DNA from: Dickeya fangzhongdai
GTDB taxonomy: Bacteria > Pseudomonadota > Gammaproteobacteria > Enterobacterales > Enterobacteriaceae
Reading direction: 5' to 3'
DNA length: 64,000 nucleotides
NCBI RefSeq assembly: GCF_002812485.1
Contig: NZ_CP025003.1
Span: 2,976,001-3,040,000, forward strand
The position numbers and the translations under genes are program-made. Position 1 is the stretch's first letter. Every line of letters starts with the position of its first letter. The notes below the pieces were generated by a model. That model was not told where the DNA came from, did not search any database, and was given only the letters and a program-made list of their open reading frames with translations. This document shows positions 43,101 through 51,275 of this stretch, piece after piece.

Positions 43101-46100
43101 CAGCAGCGAAGGCGGCAGGATAAACGGCTGCACAACCGGCGCTATCTGCAAGCCGTCAGGAAACTTCAGCTCCGCCAGCGCCTCTTCGGCATTCGCGTAC
43201 AAACACTCAAGCACCTGAAACGTCGGGCCGAAAGTAAAGCCACGCTGTTTGAAAGCCACATCGATATCGTTACGCTGATAAACCTGGCCGTTGGTCAACA
43301 ACCTTTGCAGGTTGGCAGGTTCTGGCTGAGGCGATGTCTCGTCACACAAGCGACCACAGCCATAGATATGACGTTGCTCGCCGTCCGCCCGGTAAATTTC
43401 AAAATCAAGCCCCCCCTGCGATGGCGCCAGCGAGATTTCTATCTCCATAGCATCACTGGCGAGCATAATCGGCTGACGCCATTGAACATGCTGCACCTGC
43501 GCAAACAGGGGCCTGCCGCCGGTAAGCGGCAACACATGGCCTTGCCACGCCAGCTCGCCGGCGCTCAATGCCATCTCAATATAGGCCGCGCCGGGCAAAA
43601 TGCGGTTATCGCCCAGACGGTGATCGCTCAGGAAAAACTCGTCGGCACGCAGCCGCTTGCGGAATGCCTGCGAGGTCAGCGTGGAGATATTGGCGTCAAT
43701 CAGCGGGTGCAGCGCAGCAACACCCGACACGGCGGAGCCTGACGGCGTGGCGGCGGGCAAGGTCGGCGCCCAGCAGTCCTGACGCTGGAACGCATAACCG
43801 GGCAGAGAAACACGCCGACGGGCATGCGCCGCGTGTAACTGGCGCCATTCCACCGCATGCCCATTGGCCCAGGCTTCGCCCAGCGCGCCAAGGCGCCCCT
43901 GCTTTATCCACTCGGCCAACGGCGGCGTCGAGGTCGCCTGACGCGCGTTGTCGCGATGGCCGGTGATCAATCCCGATAACTGCTGCTGGCTATACGCTCG
44001 CAGCATGTTGACCGCATCCGCCGCGACCTCTGCCACCAAAGCCAGTCGGTATTCGTGCGCAACGCGCCCAACCTGTAGCGTATAAGCCACATCCTGTAGC
44101 GACCGTTCCGGATGGCGTTCAATAGCGTCGGCAAGCTGTCCGGCCATCGTCTGCAACGCCGCCTCACGACGGGCGGACAGCACGATTAACGCCGGTTTCC
44201 GCGGGTCAGCGGCCGAAGGCGGCGGCGCAATATATTCTTCGACGATCAGATGCGCATTGCTGCCACCCGCGCCGAACGAACTGATGCCTGCGATACGCGG
44301 AATTTCCCGGCTAACGCGCTGACCATCCTCCTGCGTCACGTCGAGCACCGGACGCTGCCAGTGTTCCAGCGATTGCTGCACACGGAACGGCCCGCCCTGA
44401 AAATCGATAAACGGGTTAATCGCGGTTGACTGGATGGACGGCGCCAGCGTCTGGTGTTTCATCTGTAGCAGCACTTTGGTCAGCGCCGACATGCCGGCGG
44501 CGGCTTCCAGATGCCCGATATTGGCCTTGACCGAGCCGATGGCGCAGTACTTGGTATTCTCTCCGGCAATCGAAAAGGCCTTATTCAAGCCGCTGACTTC
44601 AATCGGATCGCCAAGTTTGGTGCCGGTGCCATGCGCTTCGACATAGCTGATATGACGCGGATTGACATTGGCCGTCTCCAGCGCCTCAGCGATCAACTCC
44701 GCCTGCCGTTTCGCGTTAGGCACCGTAAAGCCCGATGTTTTACCGCCGTGGTTAACCGCCGTACCGCGAATGATGCCGTAGATATGGTCGCCATCTTCCC
44801 GGGCCTGAGACAACGGCTTCAGCACCACCGCCCCAACCCCTTCTCCCGGCACATACCCGGTGCCGCCTTCGCCAAAGCTGCGGCAGCGACCGTCTGAAGA
44901 GAGGAAGTGCATATTGGATAACAGATGATACTTATAAGGATGCAACGACAGGTTGACGCCGCCCACAATGGCAACCGGGATATCGCCGCTGCGAATGGCA
45001 TGGCACGCAATATGGATAGCCGTCAATGACGATGAACAGGCCGTATCCAGCGCCATGCTGGGGCCGGAGAAGTTGAAAAAGTGCGAAACACGGTTTGCCA
45101 CCGACCAGTAAGACGAGTGAGAGGTGGTCCACTCGTTCTCCGGGCTGGTGACGGCATGAAGCTGGTAATCCCCCCACATGATGCCGACATAAACGCCGAC
45201 GCGGTTCTCACGCCCAGCCTGCAACGGCGCCAGCTGATCCGCGGTGTATCCCGCATCCTCAATGGCGTGCGTCGCCGTTTCAAGGAACAGCCACTCATTC
45301 GGGTCCATAATTTCCGTTTCTTTCGGCGAAATATTGAAATAACGGAAATCAAAGCGTTCTACGCCAGAAAGGAACCCGCCCCAACGACTGTAGCTTTTCC
45401 CTGGCGTTGCCGCGCCGGCCTGAAACCAACGCGCGTCCCAGCGATCGGACGGAATATCGATGATGCAGTCGCGCCCCTGAGCAAGGTTGCTCCAGAACTG
45501 CTCCAGACTATCCGCTTCGGGATAACGCCCGGCGATACCGATAATGGCGATATCGTCATCGTTTACCCTCGGTTGCGTCGTCCGGTGCGCTGGCGCCGCT
45601 GCATGTACTGCATTCGCCGCCGACGAGGCGATATGAAACGCAGGCAGCGCGCCAGTGCCCGCCGGTGCGCCGCCCGGCAAACCACGGCAGGCTTGCTGAC
45701 AGTTTTCAAGCAGGAAGCGACTCAGCTCGTCCATGGTTTGATATTCAAAGAACAGCGTCATCGGCAACGCGCTGCCGAAGGTGTTTTTCAACTCATTGAC
45801 CAGTTCAATCACCACCACCGAATCGAAGCCATAATCACGAAAAAAGCCATGACGCTCGAAATACGGCGGGATGTGTAACTTTTTGGCAAACAAGTCGGAC
45901 AAATAGCGGATCACCACATCCTGCAATGCGTGAGGGTCATTGGCATCAGTCGTGGCAGCCGCCGCCGGGTCAGACAGCAGAGGCTGCGGCGCGGGTTCGA
46001 CAACGCCCAGCACCTCGTCAATGCGCGCACGTTCACCCGGCACGCCCGGCATCACCACTATCTGCGACGCCTGACTTTGCAGGGCATAATCGAAAATAGC

Positions 46101-49100
46101 GATGCCGTCGTCGGTCAGCAGCGGCACAATCCCGAACTGGCTCTTCAGGAAATCGGCTTCTTTCTCGGTCAGCCGCATACCGCCGTCCTGCCAGTAAGGC
46201 CAGTTCAGCGAAAGGGTTTTACCGCTGCGCGCTCCCCGCTGTTGCCGGACATTACGTTGGTAAGCGAAGTAATCTTCAAAGGCATTGCCAAAGGCATAAT
46301 CGCATTGGCCCATATTGCCGAGCACACCGGTCACCGAAGAGAACAGCGCAAAAAAGTCGAGCGGCAAGTCGCTGGTTGCCTCATCGAGCAGCCAGGTGCC
46401 GATGGCCTTCGGGGTAATGACCCGCCCGAACGCGTCAGGGCTTTTACGCAGAATAAAGTTGTCTTCGATGACGCCGGCAGAATGAATGATGCCGTTCAGC
46501 GTGCGGCCCGATGCGCGGATCGTTGCGATCAAATCATGAACGCTATCAGGGTCGCTCATATCGCACGCCAGATAAATGGCATTGCCCCCCTGCGCATGAA
46601 GCGTATCAAGCTGTTGCTGTCGTTTTTCATCCAGCGCGGAGCGCCCGCTCAGATAAACGGTTGCGTCATAGCGCGAGCACAGGAAACGGGCAAAAATCAG
46701 CCCTAACGCGCCTAACCCGCCGGTAATCAGGTAGGTTCCCTGTCGGCGCAAGGCCGCCGGGGCGGATACCGGTTGGTTAACCGCATCAGCCACCTTCGCG
46801 CTCACCGGCGAACGGGAGGGCGCGGAGAACGGTGCCTCGGTGACAAAGCGACGCACCCGACGCACGCCCTGGATATAGCGCACATCCGCATCTTTGGAGA
46901 CGTCACTGAATTCGGTTTTGATCAACGCCGGGATGACGATGCCCGTATCCGGCGCGCCCTCCACAACCGAATCACAGTGCACCACACGGCCAATGTAGGC
47001 CGGTTTTTCGACACGCAGCGTCCGATAAAAACCGCTGATGGCAGCGACATCCGGCAGGCTCTCGTCAGCCAGATGGAAATGGACAAACCGGGCCTTCTTA
47101 ACCTTACGCATCATTGCCTTCGTCAGGGCAAAAAGGCTATGCGGGCCGTTGTTCAGGCGAGCTGCAAAATCAGCGCCGGCCTGCGGCGCACTGGCCCACA
47201 GCACACGTTCAAACGTAGCCCCCTGCGACAACAGCGCATCCACCGCCGCGATGAAGTCGTCATGATTGCCCGCACGAACCCACGCGCGATCCGGCTCGCG
47301 ACTCACATCAGGCGTTGATGCCAACAGGATCCGCTGCATTTGCGGCGGATTTTCCGACTGCGCGATGAGGTTGGCGAGCCAGTCAACATCCTGTTCACCG
47401 CCCACCAGCACCACCTGCTCCATCGGTTCATCAGCGTCTGACACCGGTTTTTCAATCCAGTACGGCTGATAGAGGTTGACGGTTTCAGGCAGCGCAGGCG
47501 GTGAATGTTCGGATTTCGCCTGATCTGTTGCAGCAAGGCTGTCACCGAGAACGCGCAAGCTTAAGCCACGGAATATCAGCGCCACGCGTTCAGGGTGGTT
47601 CGCCTCGCTGACATGAATATCCACCTTGAAGACGCCATCGCGGGTAGCATGCTCGCCAGACAAGGTCATGGTTGCGGTCATCGCCGAACTGCAAGGATGC
47701 AATAACTCCAGCCCTTCCAGCGCGAAAGGAATGACCAGCGCCCCCTGCTCGTTCTCCTGCGGCGCTGCACGCCGTTTCTCGGTCGCCCAGACCACCGCAG
47801 CCTGCAAGGCGCCATCAGCCAAAGACGGATGAATCACAAAGTCAGTGCTATGCGAGTCAGTGCTATGCGTGTCAGTGCTATGCGTGTCAGTGCTATGCGT
47901 GTCAGTGCTATGCGTGTCAGTGCTATGCGCATCCGGCAGAACCAGATGCGCCACACAGGCGCGGTCATCGAAAGTTATCTGACGGATAGACCTCAGCCCC
48001 GCGCCGTAGCACATCTGCAAACTATCAAGCAGTTGGTAGCAGGCCATCGCATCGCGTGTATGCGCATCGTCAGCCGGCATCGCCGGGCGCGCTTCCCTGG
48101 AAAACCCGATAGTTCTGGAAAACCCAATAGTTCCCCGACAATAAAGCGTTTGCTCGTGATCGAGGACCTGGAACAGCCACTGTTTACCGGGTTCATGCGG
48201 ATCAAGCTGAATGTACAGTTCCGTCGCGGCATCATGGAACTCAAGCGGCTTTAACCAGGCCACCTGAGAGAAACGTAGCGCGTCGATGTCTTTTAAATCA
48301 ATGGCATCAGTAAAGGCGGCACGGACCAGCTCCAGATAGGCCACCCCCGGCAGTATCGTCTGACCGCCGATCTGATGACCGGCAATAAAAAACTCATTGC
48401 CCTGAAGCTGAGCCTTATAGCGGGAACTGCCGACATTCACCACACGGTGACGCGCGCCACGTAGCGCCGGGAAAGGGGAATCGGTACGGTAACCATCACT
48501 CAGCCAAAACGACGTATGAATAAACGGGTAACCGGGCAACGCAATGCGCGCTGGACGCTCGCCGTCAAATAGCCGGGTCCAATCAAGCGGCACGCCACGC
48601 TGATAACATTCCCCCAGTTGCTGCAACAGCCGGTTCGCTACGGTCGCATCCGCCTCGCGCATCGCATCAAGCACAGCAGCCCCTTCAGCGCAGGCGTTTT
48701 CCATGGCCTGCGCATCATCCGTCGCGTGTTCCTGCAACGCCAGCGGGCCTTGCTCCGCCGCCTGCGTCAGTGCCTGAATAATCGCCGTGCCATCACGGCC
48801 CACGCAGCTATAGCGATAAGCGAAGTGATCGCGGCAAGTCAGCAAGGTCGCGCTCACATCATTCAGCGATACCTCGGGATGCTCACCCAGCCAGTCGATC
48901 AACTCTTTTTGACGTTGCAACAGCGCCGCCGGACTTTTGGCAGACAGCGCAATCAAATAAGGGGTATCCGCCGTAGGCTGGTTGTCCTGATGCGACGGGT
49001 TCACCGGCTCAGGGGCTTCTTCCAGCACGATATGGGCATTGGTTCCGCCGAATCCAAACGAGCTCACCCCCGCCCGGCGCGGCGTATCAGCATCAATACG

Positions 49101-50312
49101 CGGCCAGTCGCGGGCGTCATCAACGAAGAAGAAAGGCGTGGAAGTCGTGTCAATTTTTGGGTTAAGCGCAGAGAAATTTCGTAATGGCGGCAGTTTGCGG
49201 TGTTTAAAAGCCTGCAATACTTTGATGATGCCCGCAACGCCGGCTGCCGCTTCAAGGTGACCAATATTGCTCTTAACGGACGTCACACCGCAGAAAGCTT
49301 CATCCAGCGAGGTTTCCTGTTGCTGAGCGAGCCGGCTGAATGCGTTGGTAAGCCCTTCAAACTCAATGGGATCGCCCTTCGGCGTCCCGGTTCCGTGCGC
49401 CTCAATGAGGCCAATGGAACGCACCGGCACGCCGGCGTGCGTATTGGCGGCAATAATCACCTCCGCCTGCGCTTCGGCACTTGGGTAGGTGAGCGTATAG
49501 GTGGTGCCGCAATGGTTAATGGCGCTGCCTTTGATGACCCCGTGAATAACGTCGCCGTCAGCCAGCGCGTTATCTAATGGCTTCAGTAATAAAACCCCCG
49601 CCCCTTCCCCACGCACATAACCATCAGCACGGCTATCAAAAGAGTGGCAGGCGCCGGTAGGCGACAGCATTCCCATTTTGGCAAAAGACTGATGCCGGGT
49701 GGCGGTTAAAATAAGATTCACGCCGCCGCTAATAGCAACATCGCAGTCACCATTAGTGATTGCCTGAATCGCACTGTGAATCGCATTTAATGAACCCGAA
49801 CAGGCGGTATCAATGGCAATACTCGGGCCGTGAAAGCCAAAGAAATGTGAAATACGGTTAGCAATAATAGATGTTGCCGTACCCGTAGAATGATGCGCCT
49901 CTATTGGCGCATTGGTGTTTTCCTGTAATTCTTTATAATCGTTATTGAAAACACCAAGAATAACACCGACTTTATGCCCCCGCAGTGTTGACGGAGGAAT
50001 ACCTGCATCTTCCAAACAAGACCAGGTAAGTTCCAACATAATCCGTTGCTGTGGATCCATTGTCTCGGCAACTTTAGGAATAACGCCAAAGAATTGATTA
50101 TCAAAACCATCAACGTTATTAACAAAAGCAGCCCATCGTTTTTCACTGGCGTCTGGCCACTGTAAAAACTTTCGGTTATACGGCAACGTATCTTTGTTAG
50201 CATCAGAAACTTCAGCAACCGAATTGCGCCGATGAATTATATTTTGCCAGAATTCATTGTAGTCATTGGCATCAGGGAACCGACAAGCGATCCCGATAAT
50301 TGCAATATCCAT
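34191..50312 (-). CDS. Trans-AT modular polyketide synthase, four KS, with C-terminal half condensation domain
   Basis: A megasynthase of about 5370 residues with no internal acyltransferase. Order (residues from ATG 50312): KS1 (Cys ~171, HGTGT ~305), DH1 (HQIGGQTILPG ~646), KR1 (GGLGALG ~1197), ACP1 (GFDS ~1497); KS2 (Cys ~1758), DH2 (HRLGDNRILPG ~2231), ACP2a and ACP2b (GLDSMMI ~2568, ~2669), degenerate ACP (PLDTVDL ~2793); KS3 (Cys ~3046), DH3 (~3533), KR3 (GGAGKLG ~4052), ACP4 (GMDS ~4360); KS4 (Cys ~4633, HGAAT instead of HGTGT); then a condensation C-lobe (~5122 to the end). Module 2 lacks a ketoreductase. There is no ER, MT or loading module. The N-terminal start is uncertain: ATG 50321 or TTG 50351 are in frame, but the KS begins at MDIAIIG. 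Confidence 0.94.
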   Translation of the reverse strand: MDIAIIGIACRFPDANDYNEFWQNIIHRRNSVAEVSDANKDTLPYNRKFLQWPDASEKRWAAFVNNVDGFDNQFFGVIPKVAETMDPQQRIMLELTWSCLEDAGIPPSTLRGHKVGVILGVFNNDYKELQENTNAPIEAHHSTGTATSIIANRISHFFGFHGPSIAIDTACSGSLNAIHSAIQAITNGDCDVAISGGVNLILTATRHQSFAKMGMLSPTGACHSFDSRADGYVRGEGAGVLLLKPLDNALADGDVIHGVIKGSAINHCGTTYTLTYPSAEAQAEVIIAANTHAGVPVRSIGLIEAHGTGTPKGDPIEFEGLTNAFSRLAQQQETSLDEAFCGVTSVKSNIGHLEAAAGVAGIIKVLQAFKHRKLPPLRNFSALNPKIDTTSTPFFFVDDARDWPRIDADTPRRAGVSSFGFGGTNAHIVLEEAPEPVNPSHQDNQPTADTPYLIALSAKSPAALLQRQKELIDWLGEHPEVSLNDVSATLLTCRDHFAYRYSCVGRDGTAIIQALTQAAEQGPLALQEHATDDAQAMENACAEGAAVLDAMREADATVANRLLQQLGECYQRGVPLDWTRLFDGERPARIALPGYPFIHTSFWLSDGYRTDSPFPALRGARHRVVNVGSSRYKAQLQGNEFFIAGHQIGGQTILPGVAYLELVRAAFTDAIDLKDIDALRFSQVAWLKPLEFHDAATELYIQLDPHEPGKQWLFQVLDHEQTLYCRGTIGFSRTIGFSREARPAMPADDAHTRDAMACYQLLDSLQMCYGAGLRSIRQITFDDRACVAHLVLPDAHSTDTHSTDTHSTDTHSTDTHSTDSHSTDFVIHPSLADGALQAAVVWATEKRRAAPQENEQGALVIPFALEGLELLHPCSSAMTATMTLSGEHATRDGVFKVDIHVSEANHPERVALIFRGLSLRVLGDSLAATDQAKSEHSPPALPETVNLYQPYWIEKPVSDADEPMEQVVLVGGEQDVDWLANLIAQSENPPQMQRILLASTPDVSREPDRAWVRAGNHDDFIAAVDALLSQGATFERVLWASAPQAGADFAARLNNGPHSLFALTKAMMRKVKKARFVHFHLADESLPDVAAISGFYRTLRVEKPAYIGRVVHCDSVVEGAPDTGIVIPALIKTEFSDVSKDADVRYIQGVRRVRRFVTEAPFSAPSRSPVSAKVADAVNQPVSAPAALRRQGTYLITGGLGALGLIFARFLCSRYDATVYLSGRSALDEKRQQQLDTLHAQGGNAIYLACDMSDPDSVHDLIATIRASGRTLNGIIHSAGVIEDNFILRKSPDAFGRVITPKAIGTWLLDEATSDLPLDFFALFSSVTGVLGNMGQCDYAFGNAFEDYFAYQRNVRQQRGARSGKTLSLNWPYWQDGGMRLTEKEADFLKSQFGIVPLLTDDGIAIFDYALQSQASQIVVMPGVPGERARIDEVLGVVEPAPQPLLSDPAAAATTDANDPHALQDVVIRYLSDLFAKKLHIPPYFERHGFFRDYGFDSVVVIELVNELKNTFGSALPMTLFFEYQTMDELSRFLLENCQQACRGLPGGAPAGTGALPAFHIASSAANAVHAAAPAHRTTQPRVNDDDIAIIGIAGRYPEADSLEQFWSNLAQGRDCIIDIPSDRWDARWFQAGAATPGKSYSRWGGFLSGVERFDFRYFNISPKETEIMDPNEWLFLETATHAIEDAGYTADQLAPLQAGRENRVGVYVGIMWGDYQLHAVTSPENEWTTSHSSYWSVANRVSHFFNFSGPSMALDTACSSSLTAIHIACHAIRSGDIPVAIVGGVNLSLHPYKYHLLSNMHFLSSDGRCRSFGEGGTGYVPGEGVGAVVLKPLSQAREDGDHIYGIIRGTAVNHGGKTSGFTVPNAKRQAELIAEALETANVNPRHISYVEAHGTGTKLGDPIEVSGLNKAFSIAGENTKYCAIGSVKANIGHLEAAAGMSALTKVLLQMKHQTLAPSIQSTAINPFIDFQGGPFRVQQSLEHWQRPVLDVTQEDGQRVSREIPRIAGISSFGAGGSNAHLIVEEYIAPPPSAADPRKPALIVLSARREAALQTMAGQLADAIERHPERSLQDVAYTLQVGRVAHEYRLALVAEVAADAVNMLRAYSQQQLSGLITGHRDNARQATSTPPLAEWIKQGRLGALGEAWANGHAVEWRQLHAAHARRRVSLPGYAFQRQDCWAPTLPAATPSGSAVSGVAALHPLIDANISTLTSQAFRKRLRADEFFLSDHRLGDNRILPGAAYIEMALSAGELAWQGHVLPLTGGRPLFAQVQHVQWRQPIMLASDAMEIEISLAPSQGGLDFEIYRADGEQRHIYGCGRLCDETSPQPEPANLQRLLTNGQVYQRNDIDVAFKQRGFTFGPTFQVLECLYANAEEALAELKFPDGLQIAPVVQPFILPPSLLDGAFRTALGIGGFSATANTLEVPVALARLQIFRPIDGVCYAYARRDNAPGSATASYHIDLLDSIGNVVVRLTQLQTQAVPHLGMNASRVVTPTKSTAPMRAGNADAPQPVATTSAISASPRQSSGTGSAHDAVVNTLIAHVIDVTKLDAGEVTASGPLANYGLDSMMILALNEKLAAAFEGLPQTLFYEYQDLASLADFLLENYPEQVTALAGIASAASVAAPGTVGTRPVRDDVLDYLVASIIDATKLDAGEVRPATQLSDYGLDSMMILALNGKLAVTFGEVSQTLFYEYQDLDSLADFLCESYPEQAAALQSAAARATPAPVALSQSKVSHAADPVAEADSVVKPDSSTNPVAAIGDVVFDSLTAAVGSAAANCSALTPLWQWPLDTVDLIRLQHELDARVAGVDAAAVYRYQTQAEWADAIQAAQQPASRHHAATPVSSSRPTLASLLNHSRLDALRRHAPGEAGSAGVKDDIAVIGLSGRYPGAGNVDAFWANLTGGVDSVTEIPLSRWDYHQHYSPERGPKNKVYSKWGGFIDGIDQFDSQYFNISPREAELLDPQERLFLQTAWECISDASYSRHALSKAQVGVYVGVMWAQYQCIDTTEKQHESGWAMSLHSSVANRVSFYFNLNGPSVALDTMCSSSLTALHMACQAIQNGDCNMAIAGGINLIVHPMKYYQLGQNQFLSSDGRCRAFGEGGDGYVPGEGMGAVLLKPLQQAITDGDQIYGVIKATAINHGGKTSGFTVPNQAAQSNVISTALARAGWNPASVDYIEAHGTGTMLGDPIEISGLAKAFSTINAQRNVPQEITLPGHCRIGSVKSNIGHLESAAGIAGLTKILLQMRHRQIVPSLHSQTLNTKINFVASPFRVVQSLEPWESAADHPRRAGLSAFGAGGSNAHVLIEEAPALAAAGLRSGESRLFVLSADSEARLSRYVERMVRFLGQAVREPQTAPDFDSLAFSSLVGRDAMTERLAVVASSLGDLLSQLEQYQRDGAAKSLFRGRIAGGSERLDTILDGKQLDELVTGLVQERQLLRLGRLWTTMLDVNWPQFAPALFTGNGAASAVRRVSFPPLPLMTRSHWLALPAEQDRQGRVNSLHPLIDENISTLSQQKFTKQLTGQERYLRDHVVGSRDARMILPGSAYIEMIHAAGQLAMESDWSVASVRNLMWMNAIQVDGEPVAVEISLAHASGDNVQVAIRNRHTDALSLEAELVYRPDTDVPEEEWIDLDALRNSGKHDSDQAAIYADFAKMGFAYGPSYQVTRERYRFADAALSHLCLPDGLPSTDAFYLHPSLLDGALRTCLAVGLEPVEYATPIVPFSLGELEFRHPLGAECYAYVTPAQSQTAGQHLGSAIQKHDITLVDTSGRVLARLKDFAARRLESDAGNKAPSVTSQDVQYYAYEWQASPLPERVSGTAVNSEAARVLVLSDDDTLAEALRARYGDDASVITAMSAKAFTQHDAHRFSVDTQSQASVQTLCEQLAAQQLWPTHIVHAIGADKHFDDLPVAGAASLLHAGLQSLRHLFVALETVTPGQALRCVNVYTAQAEQVEPQQDALSGYARSLLTINHRFELFTLRSDADNATTLANDVYQEFVQRPQPVAGVEVAYRQGIRYQRQAGEITPPDADGMGSQPHLNFVHRGHYVITGGAGKLGLLMAHYLASRYQARIVLSGRSAQPDETVQQQWVAMREHGAEVRYIAADVAQEGQAEALIAQAKAAFGAVDGVLHCAGVASATPITALSDAEFYALIGPKVDGLVALDRATAQEPLSVFINFSSVSAVLGDLGSGAYAAGNRFMDSHAVWRDSMVKKGLRTGQTLSVNWPLWASGQMNIEQEDASLFAFSGMAALGQDAGIIALERALLEQRSALLVAVGDRSKVARSLRIQAEAMALPLPQTAVSVVTEAPRHQPTAAAMQPGDSAYLHSERALKERISTITKLPASDIAVDATFEQLGMDSVMLMELRAVLEKEYDGLPKTAPFEFNTTAKLAGYLCERYGVTPAHDEVAATRPHPAAEAVDNHHAGAPAAANIKRTMPAAARNPLRSRTMRTSLSSAASAAGFNAESDAVAIIGVAGEFPGAENLADFWADIQAGKENLTTIPQARWAITPDDNGNPHYVNRGGFLNNVDCFDPEMFRMSSEEASRLDPQVRVLLRSAWHALENAGYTPAALNAQQVGVYVGAMNEDFTWVMAEIYARTGRYPGAGSVVSELANRISFLMNLRGPSFCVATTCASSLTSVHVARKAILGGECDMALAGGINLSLHPSKYMLLQEMKVLSADGKEHTFDERANGLIPSEGSGMVVLKRLSRALADGDHIYGVLRGSSIGHAGTGAGQYLPNLTVMEDTAVRAINEARIDVNELSYIESHGAATELGDPIELKALSNALRRQTNAQQFCALGTKANLGHMEAASGICSLIKVLLSMQHGRLSPCVNLHRINTSFEHETSAFLFPREAQEWHANARGTRLAGINAYGMGGSTAFMVVESAEEVVRQHARHTATGRDNAPNSPQIVVLSALSAERLAAYAVEMRDFVKQQGRALSLADLAYSSQIGRVTLDHRLAIVATSMDELVAKLDGFIAQPTAEHSLREMYSGNVRHSKDVPQLIAGEAGKSFIRALVQNQQLANVATLWSRGCDIDWSLLHHGEPRRRVPFPGYPFAKEPCDLYAALRLDAPQRQTPHRDPVVADAADALAPLTVPQTWFARTLPVGAVDVRNDESLQAFWVEQLHAKEDVGSLTASVLLGGAAVQDGEATQPLSLSVEQLIDPDTVTAVQVCTQRQEIALETLVAAGWALLINRHARVKQAQFGLIRHVNDDRFQMIPARIQVVGRYKTAAWLNGVETQLEKCLEHAGATLEQIAHWVGDAGQFDSAVALLADGIEVNPAIPALFAAHPQLRLAMLVRIEENGVQVRLACRGVDTQIAQLNQLLEQFVLLLEGLARHPDKNPAALSMRSKGEGRKAFLKTLEKLHQQDQTL
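47841..47930. repeat. Six-copy 15-bp tandem repeat in PKS dehydratase 1
   Basis: Six near-identical copies of gtcagtgctatgcgt encode six HSTD(T/S) units in the loop between the two hot-dog halves of DH1, just before the HPSLADG motif. Only the terminal copies carry a base change at the last position, which indicates recent expansion. Confidence 0.97.
48097..48132. repeat. 18-bp tandem repeat in PKS dehydratase 1
   Basis: Two copies of ctggaaaaccc(g/a)atagtt differ at one base and encode a duplicated TIGFSR within the first half of DH1. Confidence 0.88.
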
Positions 50313-50380
50313 ACCCATCATCCATGTCCATATGTTTATTATTTTCCGCAAGAATTGATGCCATCACCTGAGCCACCAAA

Positions 50381-50507
50381 TATACCCGTCACATTTCAAA
50401 TTGCAGGCGCATTGGCTTTACTCACTCACCCCAGCCACTTACTTGTTCAAGCTCCTGGGGATTCGCTGCGTCGCGCCTTCCTGCAATTCGAATTATTTTT
50501 GATATAG
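50381..50507. repeat. ERIC (enterobacterial repetitive intergenic consensus) element
   Basis: A 127-bp imperfect palindrome from tatacccgtca to ttgatata. It contains the ERIC core: aagctcctggggattc matches the region used for the ERIC1R primer, and ctcaccccagccacttactt matches the ERIC2 region with one change. The length equals the canonical 127 bp. It lies 69 bases before the PKS start codon, in the probable 5' untranslated region of the megasynthase operon. Confidence 0.93.
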
Positions 50508-51262
50508 TCTTTCCGACGTATGACTCATTAGCAGATCAACAAGTTTGATATCCGATTTTCATTAAATAAATGGTTTTAACGAATACTGCATCAAAAACAT
50601 TCACCCACCTAATGCAATTTTCTTAATTTTTTTGTCAATATGTAAATAACGGCTATGCAATCAGAAAAATCCGAATGATGAAAAACAATAAGATACTGAT
50701 TTTTATCAAATTATACTTGAAACAAAAAAACACAACTTACGCTATATTCAGAATGAAAAAACCATAAAAAATAAATTTCACTAATGAGATAACGGAATGC
50801 AAATATTTTTCACAACATTATCTACCAGATCTTAATTAAGTCGCTTGCGAATTATTAAATACATATTTAAGCATCATAAAATTGTCATAAAAACATCATC
50901 AAAATGTCATATCAAGACCACCAACATTAATTAGCATACAAAGAATTCATTATCACCATGATTAATTCTGCGCGTTAAAAAATATAACAACGACTTTTAC
51001 CTGGGGAGCGTTAATCTATTGTGCTCAATACCCGGCGTTTGATAACACATTATGTCCTGTGAACAGGGACGACAGAGGCTACCGTTCGGCGTCCTGGCCA
51101 TACAATAATCTTATTTATACTAAAAATTACAAAAAACCGGATTGAGGACGAAATGATTTTATTTGTTCAACCAACGACGGTCAGCTAACATAAAAACGGC
51201 CTTTATCTATATTGATGGCGTTATTGATGACAAATTGTTATTACTGATGAATAGCATATTTT
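50508..51262. other. Long AT-rich region upstream of the biosynthetic operon
   Basis: About 750 bases with very low GC content and no credible gene. It must hold the promoter of the minus-strand PKS operon and, at its right end, the promoter of the gene at 51276. Short repeats such as tgtcat occur (50882-50912). I found no clear lux box. The base composition suits H-NS binding, which is inference. Confidence 0.6.
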
Positions 51263-51275
51263 AAATGGAGTTATT

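Noticed and set aside
50232..50507. 91-codon plus-strand frame
   Set aside because: It lies across the PKS start and the ERIC element; repeat palindromes often contain chance frames.
50508..51262. lux box or CRP site in the PKS upstream region
   Set aside because: No sequence close enough to either consensus could be found by eye; a matrix scan would be needed.
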